From positions 1 to 64,000 of the forward strand of contig JAAELQ010000046.1 of assembly GCA_024226515.1 (NCBI GenBank): a DNA stretch of 64,000 nt, read 5' to 3'. Shown piece after piece: positions 33,074-42,700 of this stretch. The stretch comes from a bacterium (GTDB lineage: Bacteria; Acidobacteriota; Polarisedimenticolia; Polarisedimenticolales; Polarisedimenticolaceae). Position numbers and translations under genes: made by a program. A model generated the notes under the pieces. That model saw nothing but the letters and a program-made list of their open reading frames with translations, had not been told where the DNA came from and did no database searches. Position 1 is the first letter of the stretch, and every line of letters begins with the position of its first letter.

Positions 33074-33861
33074 ACGCGCAGAATCAGCTCGACGCCCGGG
33101 CGCTCGACGAGCTGCGCGTGGCCAAGCGACTGCTGGAGTCGCCCGGCCTGGCGGTGCGCATCGCCGACGCGCTCGGTCGGCCGATCGAGAAGAGCATCGG
33201 GATGTTGCCCGAGAAGGCGCACGCCGCGATCCAGAACGCGGTGCGGCTGGCGCTCGAGCGCGCGGTCGACGTCGCGCTGGCCACGATGGGCAACGCGGCG
33301 CGCGAGCGCTCGTCCGACGGGCTGCATCACCTGGCCGGCGTGACCAGCGGCGCGCTCGGCGGGTTCTTCGGCCTGCCCGGACTGGCGATGGAGCTGCCGG
33401 TGACGACCGTCGTCATGCTGCGTTCGATCGGCGACATCGCGCGCAGCGAGGGGCACGACCTGGGCGATCCCGCCACTCGCCTGGCGTGCCTCGAGGTGTT
33501 CGCCCTCGGCGGTCCGTCGTCCGCGGACGACGGCACCGAGAGCGGCTACTTCGCCGTGCGCGCGGCGCTGACGAAGCTGTTCTCCGACGCCGTGCAGCAC
33601 GTGGCGCAGAAGGGGGTCGGCAGCCGCTCGAGTCCGGTGCTGGTCAAGTTCATGGAGCGCGTCGCCACGCGATTCGGAATCGTCGTGGAGGAGAAGGTCG
33701 CGCTGGAGTGGCTCCCGGTCGTCGGGGCGGTCAGCGGAGCACTTGTAAACAGCGTGTTCATGGGCCATTTCCAGAACACCGCGCGAGGGCACTTCGTCGT
33801 GCGCCGGCTCGAGGCGATCCACGGAGCCGACACGGTGCGCCGGGCCTACGACAGCCTCTGA
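33070..33861 (+). CDS. EcsC family protein
   Basis: A 263-residue protein of the EcsC family, with the LHHLAGVTSGALGGFFGLPGLAMELPVTTVVMLRSI core and the GGPSSADDGTESGYFAVRAAL and WLPVVGAVSGALVNSVFM segments. The ATG 33070 overlaps the mscS stop (ATGA), so the two are coupled. The family is membrane-associated; in Bacillus the name comes from an ABC-linked gene, but function is unknown. Confidence 0.9.
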   Translation: MNAQNQLDARALDELRVAKRLLESPGLAVRIADALGRPIEKSIGMLPEKAHAAIQNAVRLALERAVDVALATMGNAARERSSDGLHHLAGVTSGALGGFFGLPGLAMELPVTTVVMLRSIGDIARSEGHDLGDPATRLACLEVFALGGPSSADDGTESGYFAVRAALTKLFSDAVQHVAQKGVGSRSSPVLVKFMERVATRFGIVVEEKVALEWLPVVGAVSGALVNSVFMGHFQNTARGHFVVRRLEAIHGADTVRRAYDSL

Positions 33862-33922
33862 TAGACTGCTCGCGTTCCCGCAAAAAAACCGAAGCATTGA
33901 TCCGGATCTCTAGGAGGGGGAT

Positions 33923-36742
33923 ATGCGCTTTCTCACCGATCGCGGGGCGGCGACCGCCGGCCTGCTGTTAGCCCTGTTCGTTCTCGGTGCCGTGGCATCG
34001 ACGGCTCAGGCCGGCGATGCGATGGAGATCGACATCCCGCACGAGACGTTCGTGCTCGGCAACGGCCTGACGCTGATCGTGCACGAGGACCGCAAGGCGC
34101 CGATCGTCGCGGTCAACGTCTGGTACCACGTCGGATCGAAGAACGAGAAGCCCGGCCGCACCGGCTTCGCTCATCTGTTCGAGCACCTGATGTTCAACGG
34201 TAGTGAGAACTTCGACGACGACTACTTCCAGGCCATGGCGCGCATCGGCGCGACGGACCTCAACGGCACGACCAACAACGACCGGACGAATTACTTCCAG
34301 AACGTCCCGACCTCCGCGATCGACTCGGCGCTGTGGATGGAGTCCGACCGCATGGGCCACCTGCTCGGCGTGGTGACGCAGGAGAAGCTCGACGAGCAGC
34401 GCGGCGTCGTGCAGAACGAGAAGCGCCAGGGCGAGAACCAGCCGTACGCCAAGAGCCGCGAGCTGATCACCAAGTCCTGCTACCCGGAAGGCCACCCGTA
34501 CTCGTGGACCGTGATCGGCTCGATGGACGACCTCGACGCCGCCGCGCTCGACGACGTGCACCAGTGGTTCAAGGGCTACTACGGCGCGGCCAACGCGGTC
34601 GTGGTCGTCGCCGGCGACATCGACGCCAAGACGGCCAAGGCCAAGGTCGAACGTTTCTTCGGCGACATACCCTCGGGGCCGCCGGTCGATCGACCGGACA
34701 TCGAGGTCGCCAAGCGCAGCGAGTCCACTCGCACCGTCGTGCAGGACCGCGTGCCGCACGCGCGCATCTACAAGGTGTGGAACGTGCCGCAGTTCGCCAG
34801 CCACGACCACGAGCTGCTGGAGCTGGTCTCGGGCGTACTCACCTCCGGCAAGAACTCGCGACTCTACAAGCGGCTGGTGTACGACGAGCAGATCGCGCGC
34901 AGCGTCACCTCGTACGTCGGCAGCCGCGAGATCGGCAGCCTGTTCCAGGTTATCGCCACCGCGCAGCCCGGAGTCGATCTGGCCCAGGTCGAGGCGGCGG
35001 TCGACGAGGAGCTCGCACGCCTGATCGCCGAGGGCCCGACCGCAGAGGAGCTCGAGCGCGTCAAGACGGACAACGTCGCCGGCTTCATCCGCGGCATCGA
35101 GCGCATCGGCGGCTTCGGCGGCAAGTCGGACATCCTGGCCTACAGCCAGGTCTACGGCGGACGCTCGGATTACTACAAGACCGCGCTGGCTTACCAGCGC
35201 GAGGCGACCGCGGCCGACGTGCAGCGCGTCGCGCGCGACTGGCTCTCCGCGGGGGACTTCAACCTCGAGATCCATCCCTTCCCGCAGTACGCGCACGCCG
35301 AGGCGAGCGACGTCGATCGCTCGAAGCTGCCCGAGCCGGGCGAGCCGCCGAAGGCGCAGTTCGTCAAGCTCGATCGCGCCACGCTGTCCAACGGGATGAA
35401 GCTGATCGTCGCCTCGCGGCACGCGACGCCGATCGTCGACTTCGACCTGTTGATCGACGCCGGGTACGCCGCGGACAAGGGCGCGGCCCCGGGTACGGCG
35501 AAGCTGGCGATGGACATGCTCGACGAGGGGGCGGGGAGCCGCGACGCGCTGGAGATCGCCGACGCCCTGACGCGGCTCGGTGCCGAGCTGGGGACGGGCT
35601 CCAACCTCGACATGTCCAGCGTCTCGCTGTCCGCGATCAAGGCCAACCTCGACGAGTCGCTGGAGCTGTACGCCGACGTGATCCTGAAACCGACGTTCCC
35701 CGAGAACGAGTTCGATCGGCTGAAGAAACAGCAGCTGACCACGATCGAGTCGGAGAAGTCGCAGCCCGTGTCGATGGCGCTGCGCGTCTTCCCCGGCCTG
35801 CTCTACGGCCGCGACCACGCGTACGGGACGCCGTTCACCGGATCCGGATCCGCGGATACGGTGTCGAGGCTGACGCGCAAGGACCTCCAGCAGTTCCACG
35901 GCACCTGGTTCAAGCCGAACAACGCGACGCTGGTCGTCGTCGGCGACACCACGATGTCCGAGATCAAGCCCAAGCTCGAAAAGCTGTTCAAGGGCTGGAA
36001 GAAGGGCAACACGCCGAAGAAGGACATCTCGACCGTCGCGCAGAAGTCCGGCGCCGAGGTGTACCTGATCGACAAGCCCGGCGCGATCCAGTCCGTGATC
36101 TTCGCCGGCCACGTGGCCCCGCCGCGCGGCGCGGGCGACGACGTCGCCGCCGAGACGATGAACACGATCCTCGGCGGCTCGTTCATCTCGCGGCTGAACA
36201 TGAACCTGCGCGAGGACAAGCACTGGTCCTACGGCGCGCGCACGTTGCTGCTCGACGCTCGGGGGCAGCGGCCGTTCCTGGCCTTCGCCCCGGTGCAGAC
36301 GGACAAGACCAAGGAGTCGATGATCGAGATCCAGAAGGAGCTCGACGGCATCCGCGGCGGCAAGCCGGTGACCGCCGCCGAGCTGTCCAAGATCAAGAAC
36401 AAGAAGGTGCTGGAGCTGCCCGGGTCGTGGGAGACCAACGGAGCGGTGCTCGGCTCGATCACCGAGATCGTGCGCTTCGACCTCAACGACGGCTACTTCG
36501 ACACCTACGCCGACAAGGTGAGCGGGCTGTCGCTGGAGCAGGTCTCGGGCGCGGCCGCGGCGATCGTCCAGCCGGACAAGCTGGTCTGGGTCATCGTGGG
36601 CGATCGCGAGAAGATCGAGGCCGGCATCCGCGAGCTGGGCTACGGCGAGATCAAGCTGATGGACGCCGACGGCAACCAGGTCGACGGCACGCGCACCGCG
36701 TCGCAGGCGAAGGGCGTTGATCGGGCCGCGGCCGGCTCCTGA
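33923..36742 (+). CDS. M16 family zinc peptidase, two-domain form, secreted
   Basis: A 939-residue tandem M16 (pitrilysin/PqqL-like) peptidase with signal peptide (residues 1-30). The N-terminal unit carries the inverted zinc motif HLFEH (His84, Glu87, His88) and the distal Glu166 (VVQNEKRQ). The C-terminal unit (from about residue 480) has KLAMDMLDEGAG in place of the zinc motif and is therefore a non-catalytic partner, as usual for this family. It probably degrades peptides in the periplasm or at the surface. AGGAGGGGG precedes the ATG, and a strong intrinsic terminator follows. Confidence 0.93.
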   Translation: MRFLTDRGAATAGLLLALFVLGAVASTAQAGDAMEIDIPHETFVLGNGLTLIVHEDRKAPIVAVNVWYHVGSKNEKPGRTGFAHLFEHLMFNGSENFDDDYFQAMARIGATDLNGTTNNDRTNYFQNVPTSAIDSALWMESDRMGHLLGVVTQEKLDEQRGVVQNEKRQGENQPYAKSRELITKSCYPEGHPYSWTVIGSMDDLDAAALDDVHQWFKGYYGAANAVVVVAGDIDAKTAKAKVERFFGDIPSGPPVDRPDIEVAKRSESTRTVVQDRVPHARIYKVWNVPQFASHDHELLELVSGVLTSGKNSRLYKRLVYDEQIARSVTSYVGSREIGSLFQVIATAQPGVDLAQVEAAVDEELARLIAEGPTAEELERVKTDNVAGFIRGIERIGGFGGKSDILAYSQVYGGRSDYYKTALAYQREATAADVQRVARDWLSAGDFNLEIHPFPQYAHAEASDVDRSKLPEPGEPPKAQFVKLDRATLSNGMKLIVASRHATPIVDFDLLIDAGYAADKGAAPGTAKLAMDMLDEGAGSRDALEIADALTRLGAELGTGSNLDMSSVSLSAIKANLDESLELYADVILKPTFPENEFDRLKKQQLTTIESEKSQPVSMALRVFPGLLYGRDHAYGTPFTGSGSADTVSRLTRKDLQQFHGTWFKPNNATLVVVGDTTMSEIKPKLEKLFKGWKKGNTPKKDISTVAQKSGAEVYLIDKPGAIQSVIFAGHVAPPRGAGDDVAAETMNTILGGSFISRLNMNLREDKHWSYGARTLLLDARGQRPFLAFAPVQTDKTKESMIEIQKELDGIRGGKPVTAAELSKIKNKKVLELPGSWETNGAVLGSITEIVRFDLNDGYFDTYADKVSGLSLEQVSGAAAAIVQPDKLVWVIVGDREKIEAGIRELGYGEIKLMDADGNQVDGTRTASQAKGVDRAAAGS

Positions 36743-36767
36743 TCTCACGCCTACGACCGATCTTCGA

Positions 36768-36797
36768 GGCCGGGCGCCCAGGGTGCCCGGCCTTTTT
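36768..36797 (+). terminator. Intrinsic terminator after the M16 peptidase gene
   Basis: GGCCGGGC (36768-36775) pairs perfectly with GCCCGGCC (36785-36792) across a nine-base loop and is followed directly by TTTTT (36793-36797). It lies 26 bases after the stop codon. Confidence 0.9.
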
Positions 36798-36881
36798 CTC
36801 GCCCTGACGGTTCGGGGCTCGCCCCTGCAACGTGGTTTTGACGCCTATCCCGCCGTACGGTCATTCTGAAGAGGGGCACGG

Positions 36882-39695
36882 ATGGGGAAAGGGCCGGATT
36901 TCCGTCGATGGTTCCGCAGCGCGGCCGCCGTGGCGCTCGGCGCGACCCTTGCGTTCGGCGCAGCGGAGAGGGACGGGGCGCGCTCGATCGACCCGCCCGC
37001 CACACTGGAGGACATCTTCGGCAAGACCGGAGACCGGTTCCAGGCGGGCCTCGGCATCCTCAACTTCGAGAAAGTGCGGGCCGGGGACCCGGACCCGGCG
37101 TCCGGATACGGGGTCGGCGTCGACGACATGGTGATCGAATGGCGTGAGTTCGGCCTCGTGCCGGACGAGACCGACTGCTCCCTCGCAGGACAGTGCGCCG
37201 TGGTCAAACTGGAGACAGGCAGTTATTACGAACGCAGCCCGCTCGTGGAACTGACCGTGATCGACGGTTCGCACGACCACAACACCGACTGCGACCTCGA
37301 CGGCGTGGGTGACGGGGTCGCCAACTGCGACGCGGACGCCAATCTCGAGATCTCCGTCGAGGTCCAGACCGAGGCGGAGTTGAACCCCGGCGAGCGCCTG
37401 CTGCTGAAAGAGACGGTCCCGGGATCGGGCGTCTACACCGGGACGGTCCCCGTCTCGGTGTCGTACGACGTCCCCGGCACGCTGTTCGCGCAGGTCGCCG
37501 GAACCGACAACCCGACCGTGTTGGCCACCTATCTCGACAACAACGACGGCACCTGCGCGCCGCCCGCGACGTGCAAGTGCCTCAACGACGTGGACCCCGC
37601 CGCGCAGGGTGACGTGCAGGCGGCGGCCACGATCTTCTTGACCGCGGGCAATGTCATCGTCACGTCGACCCTGCTGTCGGACAACGGCGACGACGACGGA
37701 TGGGCCGACACCAACGAGACGGTCGAGATGCGACTTCAGCTCTCCAACAAGACGGGCGTGGACCTGACGGGCTGCACGGCACGCCTGACGTCGGGCGATC
37801 CGAAGATCGACTGCATCGTCGATTCGTTCGCGAACGTCGGCTCGATCGACGAGGGAAAGGACGTGCTGGCCGCGGACGCGTTCCGCTTCCACGTCGCCGC
37901 GACGGCCGACCGCACGACGGCGGGCCTCGACGACCTCGAGCTGTTCGAGGCCTCGTTCGGCGTTCTCGTGCAGTGCGACCAGTTCGACGTGGTCACGATG
38001 CCGCAGACCGTGACGATCGATCTCGACCTCAGCGCCACGGGTGGCTCCGATCCCACGACCTACCTCGAGGGCTTCGAGGTCGCCTCCGGCCTCGGATCGT
38101 TCACCACGATGAACCTGGACTTCGGCGCGCTCACCGGGGATCCTCTGGTCAACTCGGACGGAAAGCGTTGCCAGTACAGCGACCCTGACTGGATTTACTC
38201 CAACTCGTACGGCGCAATCACGGACTGCTTCGTCGGCCCGACGGCGGCGGCCGCGGACGCCTATCGCTGGCAGGTGCATCGGCCGAGCGACATCGATGGC
38301 GGCAGGGCCTTCTCCGGAACGCGCTCGCTCTACATGGGCATCTTCGGCTCCGTCGCCGACGAGCACACGACCCCGTTTGCGTCCCTCGAGGCGGTCGGTG
38401 CGGCGGACCCGATCAACCTCGGCTGGGACGGAGTGGCGCCGCAGATGAGCTTGCGCCACCAGATCAGTCTGATCGACAGCCGCAGCGTGGGCGCACCACG
38501 CGGAGAGGCGGCCGATCGCGCGGTCGTTCACGTCCAACTTGCCGACGGGACAGGAAACGGATTCGGCGAGTGGGTCAAGCTCGAGCCGTACCAGAACGTC
38601 TACGACCAGCAGGGTACGGACAACTACACCAACTGCCTGTTCGACCCCGACGACGACGGCAACACCGAGGACGACTTCTTCGACCCGAGCGATCCCGACC
38701 GACGCATCGGGCCGTCCTCGATGTGCTTCCCCGCATTCTCGTGGGTCTACCTGGGGGACACGTTCAGCCCGTTCAGCGCCGAGCGGCTGGGCAACGCGGA
38801 GGGGCCCGGCGAACCGGGCAGCCTCGGTCTCGGGACGTGGATCGAGTCCCGCTTCGACCTGGCCCGCTTCCGCGGACGCCGCATCCGGCCGCGGTTCATC
38901 ACCTCGGGCATCAAGTTCGGTTCGTTCGCGAGTTACGAGCAGCTGTTCGGCTTCAACCCCGACCCGGGGGACGACGGCTGGTGGATCGACGACGTCGAGA
39001 TCACGCACACGCTGCAGAGCCCGGCCACGATCGTGAACGACGACTCCGACAACGGCGCGTTGCCGGGCTGCGGAACGACGTGCGACGGTGTGACCGCGGT
39101 CCTCGCCCTGGACCCCGCGGCGACGCTCGGCGCCCCCGGGCGGCCGGTAGAGCTGGACGCGTCCGCATCGTTCGCGGCCGACGGCCGTTGCCTGGACGGA
39201 ACGCTGCAGTATCGCTTCTCGAGCGATCTCGACGGACTGCTGCGCGACTACACGGACGATGCGCTGCTGATCGATGCGCCCCTGCTCGCGACGACCTACA
39301 CGGTCGACGTGCGTTGCTCGTCGGATGCGACCTGCAACGGCTCGGACAGCCGACTTCTCGCCATCGCATGTCCCACGGGGCCCGGGCTCGCGATCTCGTT
39401 CGCGGACGAGACCGCGTTCGGCTGGAACAGCGGCGTCGACAAGTGGCTCTTCGCGCAGGGGATGTTGTCGACGCTCGACGCCGATCGGACCCCGTCCGCG
39501 TCCGGCACGACCTCGTCCGACTGCTCCGCGCCGGGAGGCGGCGCGCATTGCGTCACGGACGTGATTCCCGAGCCTGGCGACGGGGCCTGGTGGCTCGTGC
39601 GGCCCTTCGGCACGCTGGACGAGTTGTGCAACCTGACCTGGTCGTCCGGCGGGGTCGCGGAGCATCCCGGGAGGGACGACTCCGACCTGCCCTAG
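36882..39695 (+). CDS. Giant secreted protein, homologous to the C-terminal part of the downstream subtilase
   Basis: A 937-residue protein with a signal peptide (WFRSAAAVALGATLAFGAAE). From residue about 38 it matches residues about 1625-2522 of the protein encoded at 39782-47350 almost end to end: TLEDIFGKTGDRFQAGLG against KLEDLFGPTGDTFRAAVG, and the last 27 residues differ at only a few positions. Calcium-loop-like Asp-rich stretches (NTDCDLDGVGDGVANCD) and many Cys occur. It has no peptidase domain. Function unknown; the C-terminal WWLVRPFGTLDELCNL end may be a common surface or secretion domain. It lies 87 bp upstream of its larger relative. Confidence 0.85.
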   Translation: MGKGPDFRRWFRSAAAVALGATLAFGAAERDGARSIDPPATLEDIFGKTGDRFQAGLGILNFEKVRAGDPDPASGYGVGVDDMVIEWREFGLVPDETDCSLAGQCAVVKLETGSYYERSPLVELTVIDGSHDHNTDCDLDGVGDGVANCDADANLEISVEVQTEAELNPGERLLLKETVPGSGVYTGTVPVSVSYDVPGTLFAQVAGTDNPTVLATYLDNNDGTCAPPATCKCLNDVDPAAQGDVQAAATIFLTAGNVIVTSTLLSDNGDDDGWADTNETVEMRLQLSNKTGVDLTGCTARLTSGDPKIDCIVDSFANVGSIDEGKDVLAADAFRFHVAATADRTTAGLDDLELFEASFGVLVQCDQFDVVTMPQTVTIDLDLSATGGSDPTTYLEGFEVASGLGSFTTMNLDFGALTGDPLVNSDGKRCQYSDPDWIYSNSYGAITDCFVGPTAAAADAYRWQVHRPSDIDGGRAFSGTRSLYMGIFGSVADEHTTPFASLEAVGAADPINLGWDGVAPQMSLRHQISLIDSRSVGAPRGEAADRAVVHVQLADGTGNGFGEWVKLEPYQNVYDQQGTDNYTNCLFDPDDDGNTEDDFFDPSDPDRRIGPSSMCFPAFSWVYLGDTFSPFSAERLGNAEGPGEPGSLGLGTWIESRFDLARFRGRRIRPRFITSGIKFGSFASYEQLFGFNPDPGDDGWWIDDVEITHTLQSPATIVNDDSDNGALPGCGTTCDGVTAVLALDPAATLGAPGRPVELDASASFAADGRCLDGTLQYRFSSDLDGLLRDYTDDALLIDAPLLATTYTVDVRCSSDATCNGSDSRLLAIACPTGPGLAISFADETAFGWNSGVDKWLFAQGMLSTLDADRTPSASGTTSSDCSAPGGGAHCVTDVIPEPGDGAWWLVRPFGTLDELCNLTWSSGGVAEHPGRDDSDLP

Positions 39696-39781
39696 CGGGT
39701 CTTCCTCCGTTGCCTGCCCCTCCCGCAGCCGTTTCGCGCCTATCCTGAGTGTAGGAAGCACCAGGTCGAGGAGGAGAAGGC

Positions 39782-42700
39782 ATGTGCGCTCTCGCGTTCC
39801 GGATCGCTGGGGGCGCGCTCTGCGCGCTGTTGCTGACCTCGGTGGCTGCCGCCCCGCTGCTCGAACGGCGGGAGCGCGCGGCCGAGCCCACTCGCGAATC
39901 CGACCTCGCCGCGGGCCGCTCCGGACGCGCGCCGACCTACGCGCGCGGGAGCTACGCGTGGCCGTACGCCACGGGACCGGCCTACGGCAACGTCTCCGCG
40001 CGCGAAACCCGCCTTCCCGGTGTCCTGCACACGCCGGTGGGCGCGCTGCGCCTGGACGATCCGCAGCTGCGCCTGCCGCAGGAGTTGACGACGCGCAACC
40101 GGCTGGATCTCGGCGGCGAGCAGTACTTCGTCGTCCAGCTGGACCCGGAGGCGCTGAAGCTGGGCGCCGGCGCCGAGCTGCTGCGTGAGGTCGAGAATCT
40201 CGGCGGCGCGATCGTGCGTCACGTACCGGTCTCCGCCGTGATCGCACGCCTGGATGCCGCGGGGCACGAGCTCGCGCGAACGAGCCCGGCCGTACTGCGC
40301 GTCGAGCCGTACCACGCGGCGCTGAAGCTCGACCCACGGATCGGCCGCGTGCCGCTGCGCGACCCGATCAAGGCGCTGTCCGACGTGTACGAGCTGGAAG
40401 TCGCGCTGTTCCCCGGCGAGCCGACGGCCGACGCGGTGCGCGAGATCGAGGCGCTGGGCGGCAGCGTGAAGCACGTCTGGGGCCGCGTCCTGATCGCGTC
40501 GCTGCACCGTGCGAAGCTGGCCGAGCTGGCCTCGGTCGAGGCGGTGGAGCGCGTGCTCGAGCACATCGCGCCGTCGCCGCACGGCGAGGAGACGACGACC
40601 ACGATCCAGACCGGAGCCTGGCGCAACGGCGCGCTGCCGTACCACGCGGCCGGCATCCGCGGCGGCGGGCAGGTGCTGATGTTGCTCGACACCGGCATCC
40701 AGCTCGACGCGCGCGACCTGTCCGACACGGCGACGACGCCGGGCACGCCGGGCACGGACTGCGCGAACAACGCCGCCGCCGACTGCGTGCACCGCAAGGT
40801 GCTGCTGTACAAGACGACGGGCGACTTCGGCGGACGCGGCGATCTGCAGGGTTGCGACACGCCGTATCTCGGCGGCTTCACCCACGGCCACGCCGTCGCC
40901 GCGACCGCGGGCGGCTGGGCCTCGGACGGTCTGCCGGACAGCTACTGCGCGAACCCGCCCTGCAGCGGTGTGACGGCGTCCAACCCGGAGGGCTCCTCCG
41001 ATCGCTGGAAGCTCGACGGCGTCGCGCCCGAGGTGCGCTTCGTGGTCTACGATGCGCAGTTCACGCCCGCCACCGGCGCCTGCACGGACCCGCTGAACGA
41101 CACGCTCGAGCCGGGCGACCTGTACTCCGGCGGCGCGACGGGCTCGATGGGCGACTCCCACATGACCCACGGAGCGCGCGTGTACAACTTCTCCTGGGGC
41201 TCACCGGGCAACGGCTACACGACGAACGCCTCGAAGATCGACCAGTTCGTCTTCGACAAGGCCGACGCCGCGGTGTTCGTCTCCGTCGGAAACTCCGCGG
41301 TCGACGCCGATGAGGACGGTGTACCCGACGCGGGCACGCTCCACGCGCCCGCGACGGCGAAGAACGTCGTCGCGATCGGCGCCTCCGGAACGGCGAACGA
41401 TCTCGGGGCCGGGGGCGGCCCCGAGAGCCGCGCGGTTCTCTCCTCGGTCGGTCCGGCGCCCGGCGGGCGCATCGCGCCGCTGTTGATGGCGCCCGGCGAG
41501 GACTTCGGCGACGACGAGAACCTGGGCATCGACGGCGAGATCAGCTGCCGCTCGGGCGACACGGATCAGGCATCACCCGTCGAGTGCGACCTGCGCGCCG
41601 GGGGCACGGGGACGAGCCACGCCGCGGCCGCGGCATCGGGCGCGGCGCTGCTGGCGCGCGACTGGCTGGCCCAGGGCTTCTACCCCGACGGAACGACGGA
41701 CGACCCGGACAACGCGTCCGATCGCGTCGCCGAGCCGTCGGCCGCGCTGATCAAGGCGCTGCTGATCAACTCGGCGGAGTTCATGGACGGGCAGAACCTG
41801 ACGCGCCGCTTTCGCTTCAACCGCGAGCAGGGCTACGGCCGGATCCGGCTCGACAACGTGTTGCCGCTCGAGGGTCACGCGTCGAGCCCGACGGCGACGC
41901 TCGTCGTCGACGGCGGCGTGGACGGCAACCCGCTGGACGTCGCGGGCCTCGACGGCACGCTCGACGCGGTGGGCGGCGAGACGCACAGCGGCAGCTTCAC
42001 CGTGGTCGACGCGGGGCAGGAGCTGCGCGTCGCGCTGGCCTGGGTCGAGCCGCCCGGCGCCGCGCTGATCAATAACCTCAACCTCGAGCTGCTGTCGCCC
42101 TCGGGGCGGCTGTACCACGGCAACTACTACAACGACGACGACCGCGACGGCGTCGTGAACCTCACCACGGAGGACTGCCCGGCGTTCGACGGGACCGTCG
42201 GCGCGAGCAAGCCCGACTCCGCTGCGTGGAGCCTGCCCGCCTGCCTGCGGCAGGACGCGACGCTCTCGCCGCACGACCATGCGAACCCGACCGAGGCGAT
42301 CCACCTGACGCCGGACCTCGACGGCGACGGCGCGGCGGATGCCGACCCGTCGGACGACTCGCAGGTCGAGGTCGGGGCGTGGACCGTGCGCGTGGTCGCC
42401 CCGGGCGGCGACGCCGACCCCGCTCAGCGCTACGCGCTGGTCGTGACGGGCGGGCTCGGCTCGCGTTCCTCGATCCGTCTCGACCGCGCGGCGTACGGCT
42501 GCGACGACAAGCTGGTCGTCGAGGTGCACGAGGCGGAGGAGGACCCGGATGCCCTCGACCCCGTCGCCGGGCTGACCCCGTCCGCGATCGCCGAGCGCGT
42601 CGTGCTGCAGGTGCTGGACGGCGCAGCGGTCGTCGACGAGGAGTCGCTGGGCTTCGCGCAGCCGTCGCCGTCGGCGCTAGTGTTTCGCTCTGCTCCGGTC

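Noticed and set aside
34333-36720. Long frame inside the M16 peptidase gene in another phase
   Set aside because: Arg/Ala-rich low-complexity translation without family similarity; the M16 frame carries the zinc motif and signal peptide.
36861-40337. Long minus-strand frame antisense to the giant secreted proteins
   Set aside because: No start context, no domain; both plus-strand genes have signal peptides and homologous counterparts.
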